Part shown: piece after piece, positions 1 to 7,829 of the stretch
How the letters are laid out: each line of letters begins with the position of its first letter
Position numbering within the stretch: position 1 is the first letter of the stretch
Assembly (NCBI GenBank): GCA_024236015.1
Contig: JACKLK010000001.1
Coordinates: forward strand, 1,178,001 to 1,242,000
DNA: 64,000 nt
Direction of reading: 5' to 3'
From: Rhodoferax sp.
GTDB taxonomy: Bacteria > Pseudomonadota > Gammaproteobacteria > Burkholderiales > Burkholderiaceae_C
Notes under the pieces: generated by a model
Databases searched by the model: none
The model's input: the letters and a program-made list of their open reading frames with translations, nothing else
Told to the model about the DNA's origin: nothing
Position numbers and translations under genes: made by a program

Positions 1-1435
1 GCGTCGACAGGATGTTGCCGTCGCCGGTGCGCTGTAGGAACCGCGCCAGGAAACCCAGGAAATACACGCCGTTGGCACGACCGGCCACGCCCACGTTCAG
101 TCCGGACGACGGCACGGAGGTGCCGTCGACAGCGCCGGTGGCCAGCGAGATGATGTTGGTGCCGCCGATGTTGAAGTTGGTGCCCAGCAAGCCGATGCTG
201 CCGTCGCCCTTCTGGCCGATCGGCCCCTGCCACTGGATGCCGAACTCGGCCGCCTTGTCGGCATTGACCTCGGCGATCAGCGACTCGACGAACACCTGGG
301 CGCGCGGCGCATCGAGCTTGTCGATGACCGCACGCATCTGCCGGTACTGCGGCTCGGGCGCGGTGATCACCAGCGAATTCGTCGCCGGGTCGGCCTGGAT
401 CTGGCCGCCGGTCTCCGCCTGGGACGAAGATGCCGCGGCGGCGGCCGCCGCCGCGGCAGCGGCCGCGGCAGCCGCCCCTCCCCCGATCGTCGGACGGATC
501 GCCGCGGCATTGCCGCCCGACGCACCGGCGCTGGCCATCGCGGCACGCAGCGTGGCGGCCAGCTTCACCGCTTCGGCATTCTTCAGATAGACCACGTGGA
601 TGTTGCCGGAGGCATTGTCCGACGTCGGCATGTCCAGCCGATCGACCAGCGAACGCACGAGGGCAACCCGGGCCGGGTTGGCTGCGCGCACGATCAGCGT
701 ATTGCTGCGCGGCTCGGCAATGATGGCGGTGCGAAACGAATTGTCGACCTGGCCCTGTACCGCCGGCCCACTGCTGGTCTGCGTCAGTCGCAACACCAGC
801 GGCGCCAGGTCCGAGGCCAACGCATGCTTGAGCGGGATCACCTCCACGTCGGTCGCGTTGGGCATGTCCATCGCCGCGATGATGCGGCCCAGGCGGCGCA
901 GGTTGTCGGCATAGTCGGTGATGACCAGCGCGTTGCTGCCCGGGTTGACGTTGATCGTGTTGTTCGGGCTGATCAGCGGTCGCAGCACCGGCACCAGGTT
1001 GAGCGCGCTCTCATGGTCGAGCCGGAAGATCTGGGTCACGATCTGGTTGCCGGCCGGATTGTCGGGCGACACCGAGACCACGCTGCCCTGCAGCTTGCCT
1101 TCGGCCTCCGGCACCACCTTGTGGATGCCGCTGGACTCCACCACCGTGTATCCCTGCAGGCGCAGCGCCGCCAGGAACTGGGCATACGCGGCCGCCGGCG
1201 ACTGCGGCTTCTCGCTGCTCAGGTTGATGACACCGCGCACGCGCGGATCGACCACCACGGTACGACCGGTGATGACGCCCATGGTGCGCGCCACCGCTTC
1301 GATCTCCGCGCCGACGAAATTGAGCGTGATCGGTTCGCCCGGCTTCTGGGCCGAGGCCACACCTCCCAGGCACAGGCAACAGACACCGACACGCACGACC
1401 GAAGCCGCAAGACCCATGACGCCATTCCAATTCAT
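1..1435 (-). CDS. gspD: Type II secretion secretin GspD (C-terminal part outside window)
   Basis: Outer-membrane secretin, the exit channel of the type II secretion system. The visible 478 residues begin at an ATG followed by a signal peptide (residues about 1-29, ending VASAQ) and then the N0 domain and KH-like N1-N3 repeats, with typical motifs such as VITDYADNLRRL and VFVESLIAEV. The beta-barrel secretin domain lies beyond the left edge. An unusual run of 15 alanines (residues about 321-335) followed by SSS sits in the flexible Gly/Ala-rich insert of the third N-repeat, a place where secretins vary. It follows gspN on the same strand, 44 nt downstream. gspE and gspF are not in the window and probably lie further left. 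Confidence 0.93.
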   Translation of the reverse strand, partial: MNWNGVMGLAASVVRVGVCCLCLGGVASAQKPGEPITLNFVGAEIEAVARTMGVITGRTVVVDPRVRGVINLSSEKPQSPAAAYAQFLAALRLQGYTVVESSGIHKVVPEAEGKLQGSVVSVSPDNPAGNQIVTQIFRLDHESALNLVPVLRPLISPNNTINVNPGSNALVITDYADNLRRLGRIIAAMDMPNATDVEVIPLKHALASDLAPLVLRLTQTSSGPAVQGQVDNSFRTAIIAEPRSNTLIVRAANPARVALVRSLVDRLDMPTSDNASGNIHVVYLKNAEAVKLAATLRAAMASAGASGGNAAAIRPTIGGGAAAAAAAAAAAAAAASSSQAETGGQIQADPATNSLVITAPEPQYRQMRAVIDKLDAPRAQVFVESLIAEVNADKAAEFGIQWQGPIGQKGDGSIGLLGTNFNIGGTNIISLATGAVDGTSVPSSGLNVGVAGRANGVYFLGFLARFLQRTGDGNILST

Positions 1436-1479
1436 ATTGCAGCCCAATCCCGGCCATCGAAGCCAGCCAACCTCTTCAT

Positions 1480-2253
1480 TCAATCCACCGCAATGATCGA
1501 TACCGCACCTTGCCGGCGCCCGACGATGTTGAGCAGGTTGCCCAGCACCACCTGATCCTGTGCCGAGGCACTCGCCTGCCCGCGGAAATTCCAGCGTGCG
1601 CCGGTCCAGCGTCCCTGGCCGGACACCTGCAGGCTGCCCTCGAGCGTTTGCAGCTGCAGTTCCGGCGGCCCGTTCGATCCGTTGCCGATCAGGCGCAGGC
1701 GGTAACTGCCGATCGGCCTGAGCGTGGACAAACGCGACGACAACGCCAGCGCGTCGAGCGACAGGCTACCCGTCACGCGTGTGCGCCCTGCGAGCCATTC
1801 TAATGACAAGCCCTGCAGCGTCAGCAGCAGGCGACCCTCGGCCTGCAAGGTGTTCCAGGGTGCCCCCCATCCGACCAGCGCCTGGGCCGGCCATTGGCTG
1901 TCGTGATCGGCCCAGGCCAGCGACCCGCCGCCCCAGCGCAGCGCCAGCGTCATGTCCAGCGCTCGCGTCATGCAGCACTCGGCCCGCAACTGCAACCGCG
2001 CCCCGGTCCAGGTCGGGCGCAGCTGCCAGGCCATGCGCCCGGGCAATACCCGCGCATCCTGGCTGCCGGCTCCACCGGCCAGGACCAGCCGCGCACTGCC
2101 ATTCCAGACCGTGCCCCGCGGCTGTGCCGCCTGTACGCGGCCGCCGGTCCCCGCGTGCAAGGCCGCGGCCAGCCATGCGGCGGGCGCGAAGGCCAGCACC
2201 CCGGCAGCGATGCCGGCGATCGCCCCCAGCCAGGCCCAGCGCGATTCACGCAT
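1480..2253 (-). CDS. gspN: Type II secretion system protein N
   Basis: Inner-membrane accessory protein of the type II secretion system, about 257 residues. One N-terminal signal-anchor helix (about residues 7-30) is followed by a periplasmic region with the late motifs expected of GspN (LRLIGNGSN, RWTGARWNFRG, LLNIVGRRQG). It sits between gspM and gspD, as in related loci. An in-frame GTG at 2280 would add nine residues. The ATG was preferred, but no strong ribosome site decides between them. GspN is present in only some type II systems, so it is probably auxiliary. Confidence 0.82.
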   Translation of the reverse strand: MRESRWAWLGAIAGIAAGVLAFAPAAWLAAALHAGTGGRVQAAQPRGTVWNGSARLVLAGGAGSQDARVLPGRMAWQLRPTWTGARLQLRAECCMTRALDMTLALRWGGGSLAWADHDSQWPAQALVGWGAPWNTLQAEGRLLLTLQGLSLEWLAGRTRVTGSLSLDALALSSRLSTLRPIGSYRLRLIGNGSNGPPELQLQTLEGSLQVSGQGRWTGARWNFRGQASASAQDQVVLGNLLNIVGRRQGAVSIIAVD

Positions 2254-2322
2254 GCCGCGCAACCGGGTGGGCGTCGACACGACGCCATGGCAGTGGCAGG
2301 CCCATGCCGATGCCGGGGCGGC

Positions 2323-2811
2323 TCATTCGGGTGGCAATTGCAGCACGACACTGCCGTCCCAGCCGGCCGGCGAACGTGTCAGGCGAGCCTGTTGCACCGA
2401 CACCCGCGAGGCGTCGCGCACCTGGCCCAGCCACTGGGCGAGCATCCGCGGCTGCACGCCGGACAGGGTCACCGTCACCCGGTCGCCGGCACGGCTGAGT
2501 TGCGCGCGCCCGGGCATGCGCTGCTGCAACGCGGACTCGAGCGTCCGCACGGCATCGTCCCGCGGCACCGGAGCACGCCCCTGCAGGGCGCGCGCCTGGG
2601 CCGCCAGATCCTGCATGGACTGCAATTGCCGATCGAGTTCGGCCAGGCGTACCGGCGCCGTGCGCAGGACGCCCAGTGCCGGCGCCACCGCCAGCGACCA
2701 CAACAGCCCTGCCAGCACCACGGCCAGCGCCAGCGCGACCAGTCGTCGCTCGCGCAGCGCCAGGCGCGACCAGGCCTGGCGCAGCGATGCCAGCGTGTTC
2801 GCCGTCGTCAT
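2323..2811 (-). CDS. gspM: Type II secretion system protein M
   Basis: Bitopic inner-membrane component that partners GspL in the assembly platform. It has 162 residues: a short cytoplasmic stretch with basic and acidic residues, one transmembrane helix (about residues 23-41), then a coiled and ferredoxin-like periplasmic domain ending in a serine/valine-rich strand. The start was chosen because ATG at 2811 overlaps the gspL stop (2808) by 4 nt, a normal translational-coupling arrangement. The longer open frame upstream is only out-of-frame gspL sequence. Confidence 0.88.
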   Translation of the reverse strand: MTTANTLASLRQAWSRLALRERRLVALALAVVLAGLLWSLAVAPALGVLRTAPVRLAELDRQLQSMQDLAAQARALQGRAPVPRDDAVRTLESALQQRMPGRAQLSRAGDRVTVTLSGVQPRMLAQWLGQVRDASRVSVQQARLTRSPAGWDGSVVLQLPPE

Positions 2812-4013
2812 GGCCTGCCCTGCCGGCGCACGAGCAGGCGGCCGCCATCGGTGCGCAACTCGTAGCCCTGGCTCTGCAGATCGGCCTGCAGGCTTTCGCG
2901 CTGAGGCCCCGCGAGTGCGAGCCCGCGTACCGCGATCTCGCCGGGTACGAAATCGATGCCGGCCGGCGTGGCGCCGTCGGGCAAGGCCGAGCCCAGGGCC
3001 GCCAGCATCGCCTCCAGGTCGTCGGCCGTGACACCCCCGCTGGACTGGCGCAGCCGCGCGAGTTCGCGCTGCATCTGCCGCGGTGCGTCGACGATGGTGC
3101 GCACGCCGGGAAAGGCTTGTGTCAACAAGGCGTTGACCCGTTGCTGCTTGTCGCGCACCACGGCGTCGAGCTTCCAGGCCCAGGCATTCATGCCGACCAG
3201 ATGGGCCAGGACCAGTGCCAGCAGTCCCCACCGCGCGGGACGCCAGGCGGGCGCGAACAGCCACTGGCGGGCCTGCTGCTGCCAGCGCCGCGCGAGCCGC
3301 CCGCCGCCGCGGGTCGAGAGTTCGAACTGGGCGAGATCCCATTCGCAGCGGCTTGCCTGGCGCAGCACCTGCGAGGCCGGCTGCACCGTGACGGGCCGGC
3401 CCAGGACCTGTTCGGCCAGGCCGGCCACGGCCGGCTCCGCGGTCAGGGGACCCTCCGCCTGCGGCAAGGCCCGGTCGACGAAGGCAGCCGTCGCACTGGC
3501 CAGCGGCAGGCAGGTCACGCCACGCGCATCGACGATCACCAGGCTTGCGTCGTCCGCGTCGCCGGTGACGTGCAACTGCACCGTCGGGCTGGCCGACGCA
3601 TCGGGAAATAACGCTGGCACCACCCGGCTGACCGGTCGCTGCGCCTGTTCGAACAGTTCCAGCGCCGCCTGCAGCCAGGATTTGTCGAATGCCACGACCA
3701 GCGACTGTCCGTCCTCGGCGCGCCCGGGCACGAGCGCAAACGCGAGCTGCGCCGGATCGTCCAGCAGGTGGTCTTCCAGCAAGCCGGCCAGCGCGGCGCG
3801 TAACCGGCTGGCCGCCACCGGCGGCACCCGGACCCGGTGCCAGGACAAGGCGCGGGCCGGAGCCACCAGCACGATGGTGTCGGCGGCCGGCAGCAGCGCC
3901 AGCGGCGCGGTTCCGTGGTCCACCTCCGGCCGCGCATCGGACGACAGGACATAGTCGAATTCCGTCGCAGCCGTGGCCTTTGTCGAGGGCAAAGCGAGGA
4001 TCAGGGTCGGCAT
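2808..4013 (-). CDS. gspL: Type II secretion system protein L
   Basis: Assembly-platform protein that links the GspE ATPase to the inner membrane. It has 401 residues: a cytoplasmic actin-like domain (about 1-235, with the conserved LEDHLLDDPAQL region), one transmembrane helix near residue 255 and a C-terminal periplasmic ferredoxin-like domain that pairs with GspM. A second ATG eight codons upstream (4037) is possible. The one given begins with the typical MPTLILALP stretch of this family. It lies between gspK and gspM, with 83 nt separating it from gspK. Confidence 0.9.
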   Translation of the reverse strand: MPTLILALPSTKATAATEFDYVLSSDARPEVDHGTAPLALLPAADTIVLVAPARALSWHRVRVPPVAASRLRAALAGLLEDHLLDDPAQLAFALVPGRAEDGQSLVVAFDKSWLQAALELFEQAQRPVSRVVPALFPDASASPTVQLHVTGDADDASLVIVDARGVTCLPLASATAAFVDRALPQAEGPLTAEPAVAGLAEQVLGRPVTVQPASQVLRQASRCEWDLAQFELSTRGGGRLARRWQQQARQWLFAPAWRPARWGLLALVLAHLVGMNAWAWKLDAVVRDKQQRVNALLTQAFPGVRTIVDAPRQMQRELARLRQSSGGVTADDLEAMLAALGSALPDGATPAGIDFVPGEIAVRGLALAGPQRESLQADLQSQGYELRTDGGRLLVRRQGRP

Positions 4014-4096
4014 CGGCGGATTGTAATGAGGCGCCATGCCGCGTCCGGCGCGCGCGGCCCTGCCGCGCACATCGCGCGGGGCGGCCACGACAGCGA

Positions 4097-5095
4097 TCAA
4101 CGTCCGGCGTCGGCCGGCGTGCGGGAAGCGCTGACCTCGCGGTCGCGCCAGACGGTCGTGACGCTCATGCCATTGCGCTGCACCAGCGCGATCTCGGTGA
4201 CGTCGACCTCCTGCAGGCGCAAGCGCCCCCGGACCTCGAAGAAGCGCGAAGACACCCCGACCTCGCTGGGGTTGAGCGCGACGACACCCTGCGGCAACTG
4301 CCGCGATGCCTCCGCCAGGTTTCTGAACGGCGCCCGCGCGCGGGCAGCCACCAGATTGCGGGCGTCCGACGGGTCGAGCCCTTCGATGCGGGCGGCGATC
4401 ACCAGCGCATCGGCGGTATTGAGGTTGAGCTGGGTACGGGTCGGCAAGATCGACACATGGGGCGCCAGGCGCTGCACCGTATCGGCGGACAAGCCGAGCC
4501 AGCGCAACTGGCCGACGCGCTGGGGCAGGATGGGGACCGGCGGTGCATCGCTGGGCAGCGCCGCCCCGGCCAGGCCGATCGTGCGTTGCAGGTTCGCCAC
4601 CAAGGTATCGAGTTCGGAGCGCTCGATGCCCAGGCTGTCGAACAGGCGCTCGAAGCACTGCAGGTCGCGCTCCGACACCCGGTTGCCGACGACCAGGTTG
4701 CCCACGTTCAGCCGGGCCTGCGCATCCGTGATGTGCCCGGACAGGAAAACGTCGTCGCCCAGTTCGGTGTTGCCCGGCTCCAGTGCCAGGAAGGTGGTCA
4801 GTCGCGTGTCGTGCAGCTCGATGCTCCACGGTTCGGCCAGGTGGTCGGGGCCGCCGCTGCGACCGTCCTCGCGCAGGATCAGCCGTGCCCAGTCGAGCGC
4901 GCCGACCAGGATCCAGCCCGCCTGCAGGCGTTCGCGTTCCCGCGCCTCGATCTCCACGCTGCGCCACTGCTGCCACAACGCGGTCGCGGCCAGTGTCGCC
5001 ACCAGCACGACCGTCAGCATGGCCAGCAACACGGCGGCGCCGCGCTGGCCTGCGCCGAAGCGGCGCTGGCGCCGGGTGGCTAGCGCCGGCCTCAT
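4097..5095 (-). CDS. gspK: Type II secretion minor pseudopilin GspK
   Basis: Largest minor pseudopilin, which caps the pseudopilus tip. It has 332 residues. An N-terminal prepilin-like segment (GQRGAAVLLAMLTVV, cleavage expected after Gly19) precedes the globular domain, which has helix-hairpin-helix-type motifs (TQLNLNTADALVI, LDPSDARNLVAARARAPF). As usual for GspK, the +5 glutamate of the other pseudopilins is missing (leucine here), consistent with a tip position. The ATG at 5095 overlaps the gspJ stop by 4 nt, so it is translated as part of the gspGHIJKLMN run. Confidence 0.92.
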   Translation of the reverse strand: MRPALATRRQRRFGAGQRGAAVLLAMLTVVLVATLAATALWQQWRSVEIEARERERLQAGWILVGALDWARLILREDGRSGGPDHLAEPWSIELHDTRLTTFLALEPGNTELGDDVFLSGHITDAQARLNVGNLVVGNRVSERDLQCFERLFDSLGIERSELDTLVANLQRTIGLAGAALPSDAPPVPILPQRVGQLRWLGLSADTVQRLAPHVSILPTRTQLNLNTADALVIAARIEGLDPSDARNLVAARARAPFRNLAEASRQLPQGVVALNPSEVGVSSRFFEVRGRLRLQEVDVTEIALVQRNGMSVTTVWRDREVSASRTPADAGR

Positions 5096-5805
5096 GAGCC
5101 CCCCGGCCCCAGGGTCGGACGCACCCAATCGCGCACCAGGGTGCCGCTGATCGCCGAGCCGGCCGACAGCGACAACACCAGGCGCACGCCGTCCGGCAGC
5201 GGCTGCTGCCCTCCGGGCGGCACCGCGCCCTCGGCGGCGCTGGACAACGGGCTGCTCCAGCTGTTGCGGCGGAAGTAGAAAATCTGCCACTGGTCGGCCG
5301 GCACGATGACGACCTCGCCGCGGCGCAGCGCCTCGCTCGGGTTCTGGCCCCACCAGGCGGCCTGTTGCCAGGCCTGCTCCCATTGCGCGCGGGTATGCAC
5401 CAGCGCCGACTGCCAGCGCAGCCACTGGCGCCGCCCGTCCACGTCCCGCACGCTCCAGGCGATGACCCGCAATCCGCCCGAGCCGGCAAATGCGCCGGCG
5501 GCCGCCGGGTCGTCGACCTGGTACTGGCGCGTGATGCGCAACACCTGTCCGTCGAAGTCCAGCGCGGCAATCGGCGTCGACGGCGCCATCGCGTCGAGGT
5601 CCATGCCCCACTGGATCAAGCCGGCCTGCAGCGCCTGCACATCGGCGCTGATGCGCCGCGTGTTGTCCTGCGCCCGGCCCATGGCGTCGACACCGCGCCA
5701 GGCCATCAGACCGAGCATGGCCATCACCGCCAGCGCCACCAGCATCTCGACCAGCGTGAAGCCCGGCCCGCGCCGGCCGGCGCCGCCGCGCCTTGTGCCC
5801 GTCAC
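5092..5805 (-). CDS. gspJ: Type II secretion minor pseudopilin GspJ
   Basis: Minor pseudopilin of the tip complex with GspI and GspK. It has 237 residues. The prepilin motif is PGFTLVEMLVAL, with cleavage predicted between Gly15 and Phe16 and Glu at mature position 5. No ATG lies near this motif. A GTG at 5805 gives the expected short basic leader and overlaps the gspI stop as GTGA, so it is taken as the start. The globular part contains the family-typical RRNSWSSP and PDGVRLVLSL stretches. Confidence 0.9.
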   Translation of the reverse strand: MTGTRRGGAGRRGPGFTLVEMLVALAVMAMLGLMAWRGVDAMGRAQDNTRRISADVQALQAGLIQWGMDLDAMAPSTPIAALDFDGQVLRITRQYQVDDPAAAGAFAGSGGLRVIAWSVRDVDGRRQWLRWQSALVHTRAQWEQAWQQAAWWGQNPSEALRRGEVVIVPADQWQIFYFRRNSWSSPLSSAAEGAVPPGGQQPLPDGVRLVLSLSAGSAISGTLVRDWVRPTLGPGGS

Positions 5806-6164
5806 GGGAAACTCCCGACGATCGTGGCGACCCGATACACGATGTATTCGCCATCCAGCACCTGGGCGTCGACCCGGCGGAAGATCGGGTTCGGCGTCGG
5901 TGCCACGACCAGCCGACCCTGGAACACCTGTCCCGCCTGGTCGCAGGCGAAATCGGAGCGTCCCACCGGCGGCGTCTGGCGCGACAGGCGCAGCCGGATC
6001 AGCTCGTTTTCGGCGCACACCTGGGCCAGCAGGCTGTCGGCCTGGCGCTGGGCGTTGTCGGTCAAGGCCATGGTCGCCTTGAGGCCGGCCACCAGCGTGA
6101 TCGCAACGATGCCCAGTGCGACCAGCACCTCGATCAGCGTGAAACCCCGCAGCGGCCGGCTCAC
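5802..6164 (-). CDS. gspI: Type II secretion minor pseudopilin GspI
   Basis: Minor pseudopilin that nucleates the pseudopilus tip with GspJ and GspK. It has 120 residues with a six-residue leader, cleavage site RG-FTLIEV (Gly7/Phe8, Glu at mature position 5) and a hydrophobic helix, followed by a small globular domain (FQGRLVVAPTPNPIFRRVD). The stop overlaps the gspJ GTG, and the start overlaps the end of gspH by 4 nt. Length and order fit the family exactly. Confidence 0.92.
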   Translation of the reverse strand: MSRPLRGFTLIEVLVALGIVAITLVAGLKATMALTDNAQRQADSLLAQVCAENELIRLRLSRQTPPVGRSDFACDQAGQVFQGRLVVAPTPNPIFRRVDAQVLDGEYIVYRVATIVGSFP

Positions 6165-6673
6165 GGTCCACCGCCTGCTGCACCGGGCGACTGCACCGAA
6201 AACGCCCGCAGGCCGTCGGTGGCGATGGACACCGCATGGCTGTCCTGCAGCAGCACGATCTGCTGGCGGCCGATGATGGGCTCCGGGCCCAGGCTCACGA
6301 CCTGCGGGTCACGCACCGACACGCCGTCGCCGAGCCAGGCCATGCGGGGGCTGAAATCCCGGCCGGACCGCGCTGCCGGCGGCTCGTCGGTCGCCGGCGC
6401 CGGCAGACCGAGGAACTCGAAGCCCTGTTCGGTGCTGCGCCAGTACACCGGCAAGCCGCTGGCCCGGGAGCGGGCCCGAGCGGCCTCCAGCATGGCAATC
6501 AGGCGCTGCGCCTCCCGTTCGAGCTGGCTCTGGCCCATGTTGCGCATCGAAAACGCCACGCCGCCGGTGGCCATGGCGACGATGGCCAGTACCAGCAACA
6601 ACTCGAGCAGCGTGAATCCGGCCCACGCGCGCCAGGCCGCGGTGTGGCCCGGCCTACTGCCAGGAGCCGACAT
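6161..6673 (-). CDS. gspH: Type II secretion minor pseudopilin GspH
   Basis: Minor pseudopilin that joins the tip complex to the GspG fibre. It has 170 residues with a prepilin signal ending AG-FTLLELLLVLAI (Gly19/Phe20) and the +5 glutamate, then the GspH domain (RLIAMLEAARARSRASG, VYWRSTEQGFEF). The start overlaps the 3-prime end of gspG by 20 nt. An ATG two codons upstream (6679) is an equal alternative. The C-terminus is short and Gly/Ala-rich. Confidence 0.88.
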   Translation of the reverse strand: MSAPGSRPGHTAAWRAWAGFTLLELLLVLAIVAMATGGVAFSMRNMGQSQLEREAQRLIAMLEAARARSRASGLPVYWRSTEQGFEFLGLPAPATDEPPAARSGRDFSPRMAWLGDGVSVRDPQVVSLGPEPIIGRQQIVLLQDSHAVSIATDGLRAFSVQSPGAAGGGP

Positions 6674-7106
6674 CGGCATCCTTGCCCTCGCCACCGGCCT
6701 GCCCGTCGGCTCCGAACGACAACACGTCGACCTCACCCTGGATGCCCGGATTCAGGTACTGGTACGGACGGTTCCACGGGTCGTTGGGCAACTTGTCGAT
6801 GTAGGGCTTCCAGTTCGACGGGATCGGCCCACTGGTCGGCTTGGTGACCAGCGCCGCCAGGCCCTGCTCCGCGCTCGGGTAGCGCTGGTTGTCCAGGCGG
6901 TACAGCTTGAGCGCCTGCATCAGGTTGTTGACGTCGGTGCGCGCCGCCATGGTGCGCGCGTCGTCGGCACGCTCGAGTACGTTGGGTACGATCAGCGCCG
7001 CCAGCACGCCGATGATGACCAGCACGACCATCAGCTCGATCAACGTGAAGCCGCGCCGCAGCGCGGCCAGCGGACGAACGGTTGTGATCGACGACATCGG
7101 ATGCAT
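6654..7106 (-). CDS. gspG: Type II secretion major pseudopilin GspG
   Basis: Major pseudopilin, the subunit of the periplasmic piston fibre. It has 150 residues. The prepilin motif RRG-FTLIELMVVLVII is cleaved between Gly19 and Phe20. The conserved calcium-loop and C-terminal signature follow (DPWNRPYQYLNPG, SFGADGQAGGEGKDADVGSW), so the protein looks functional. It is the first gene of the leftward gsp run. The 66-bp gap to the divergent gspC must carry promoters for both directions. Confidence 0.96.
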   Translation of the reverse strand: MHPMSSITTVRPLAALRRGFTLIELMVVLVIIGVLAALIVPNVLERADDARTMAARTDVNNLMQALKLYRLDNQRYPSAEQGLAALVTKPTSGPIPSNWKPYIDKLPNDPWNRPYQYLNPGIQGEVDVLSFGADGQAGGEGKDADVGSWQ

Positions 7107-7172
7107 AAGGGTCTCACCTGGAAATTGGGGGCGGCCGGCGGACTGCAGGCCGATCGCAGATGATAATCGGCC

Positions 7173-7778
7173 ATGACCATCCGATGGCCGTCACGCATCC
7201 TTGCTTTCCTGTTGTGGACCCTGGCCGCACTGTCGGCCGCCTACTGGCTGCTGAAGATTGTCGGCCTGTCCGAGGCTCCGGTCACGGCCGGCGCGGTCAA
7301 CGCCGAAACCCCGTCCATCGACGTGCCGATGCTCGCGCGGGCCCTGGGCCCGGACAACGCTGCGCCCACCAGTGCAGCGCTGGCGCCGCCGTCCCCGCTG
7401 GCACAGGACCCGGGCGGTCGCATGCGCTTGCTCGGCGTCGTGGCCGGGCGGACGTCCGGCGGCGTCGCGCTGATCTCCATCGAAGGCCAGCATCCCCGGC
7501 CATACCGGGTCGGCAGCGTGATCGACGAGCGTTACAAGCTGACGCAGGTCGCGACCCGCTCGGCCACCCTGGCACCGACCCAAGCGGGGGCCCCGGCCAT
7601 CACGCTGGAGTTGCCGCTCGCCACGTCGGAGCCGCAAACGCCACGTCCTGCCGCCGCGGCAAGCCCGGCACCACCGTCCCCCGCAGCGGCGGCCGTCAAC
7701 CGGGCCATCGCCGCCCGGCCGCCGCAGCCGGAACCACCGTCCGCGGTCGGCGACGCCGAAGAACCCCCCAAGGACTGA
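7173..7778 (+). CDS. gspC: Type II secretion system protein C
   Basis: Inner-membrane protein that couples the secretin to the platform through its periplasmic homology region. It has 201 residues: one transmembrane helix (about 7-28), a linker, the HR domain (about residues 85-140, LRLLGVVAG, GGVALISIEG, YRVGSVIDERYKL) and a Pro/Ala-rich C-terminal tail. The PDZ or coiled-coil domain found in some GspC proteins is absent, as in other short betaproteobacterial forms. It is transcribed away from gspG. A GC-rich stretch with no T-run separates it from the convergent cyclase gene. Confidence 0.85.
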   Translation: MTIRWPSRILAFLLWTLAALSAAYWLLKIVGLSEAPVTAGAVNAETPSIDVPMLARALGPDNAAPTSAALAPPSPLAQDPGGRMRLLGVVAGRTSGGVALISIEGQHPRPYRVGSVIDERYKLTQVATRSATLAPTQAGAPAITLELPLATSEPQTPRPAAAASPAPPSPAAAAVNRAIAARPPQPEPPSAVGDAEEPPKD

Positions 7779-7829
7779 CGCCGCGCCGTCACTGCCCTGC
7801 CGCGGCCGCGGCCGCGGCGCGCCGGCGCA

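Noticed and set aside
2808..5570. Long 920-codon minus-strand frame across gspJ, gspK and gspL.
   Set aside because: Only its gspL part has family motifs; the rest is out of frame with gspK and gspJ and is a GC-driven shadow.
7779..7829. GC-rich inverted repeat (CCGCGG repeats) between gspC and the cyclase gene.
   Set aside because: It could form a hairpin but has no T-run in either direction, so it was not called a terminator.
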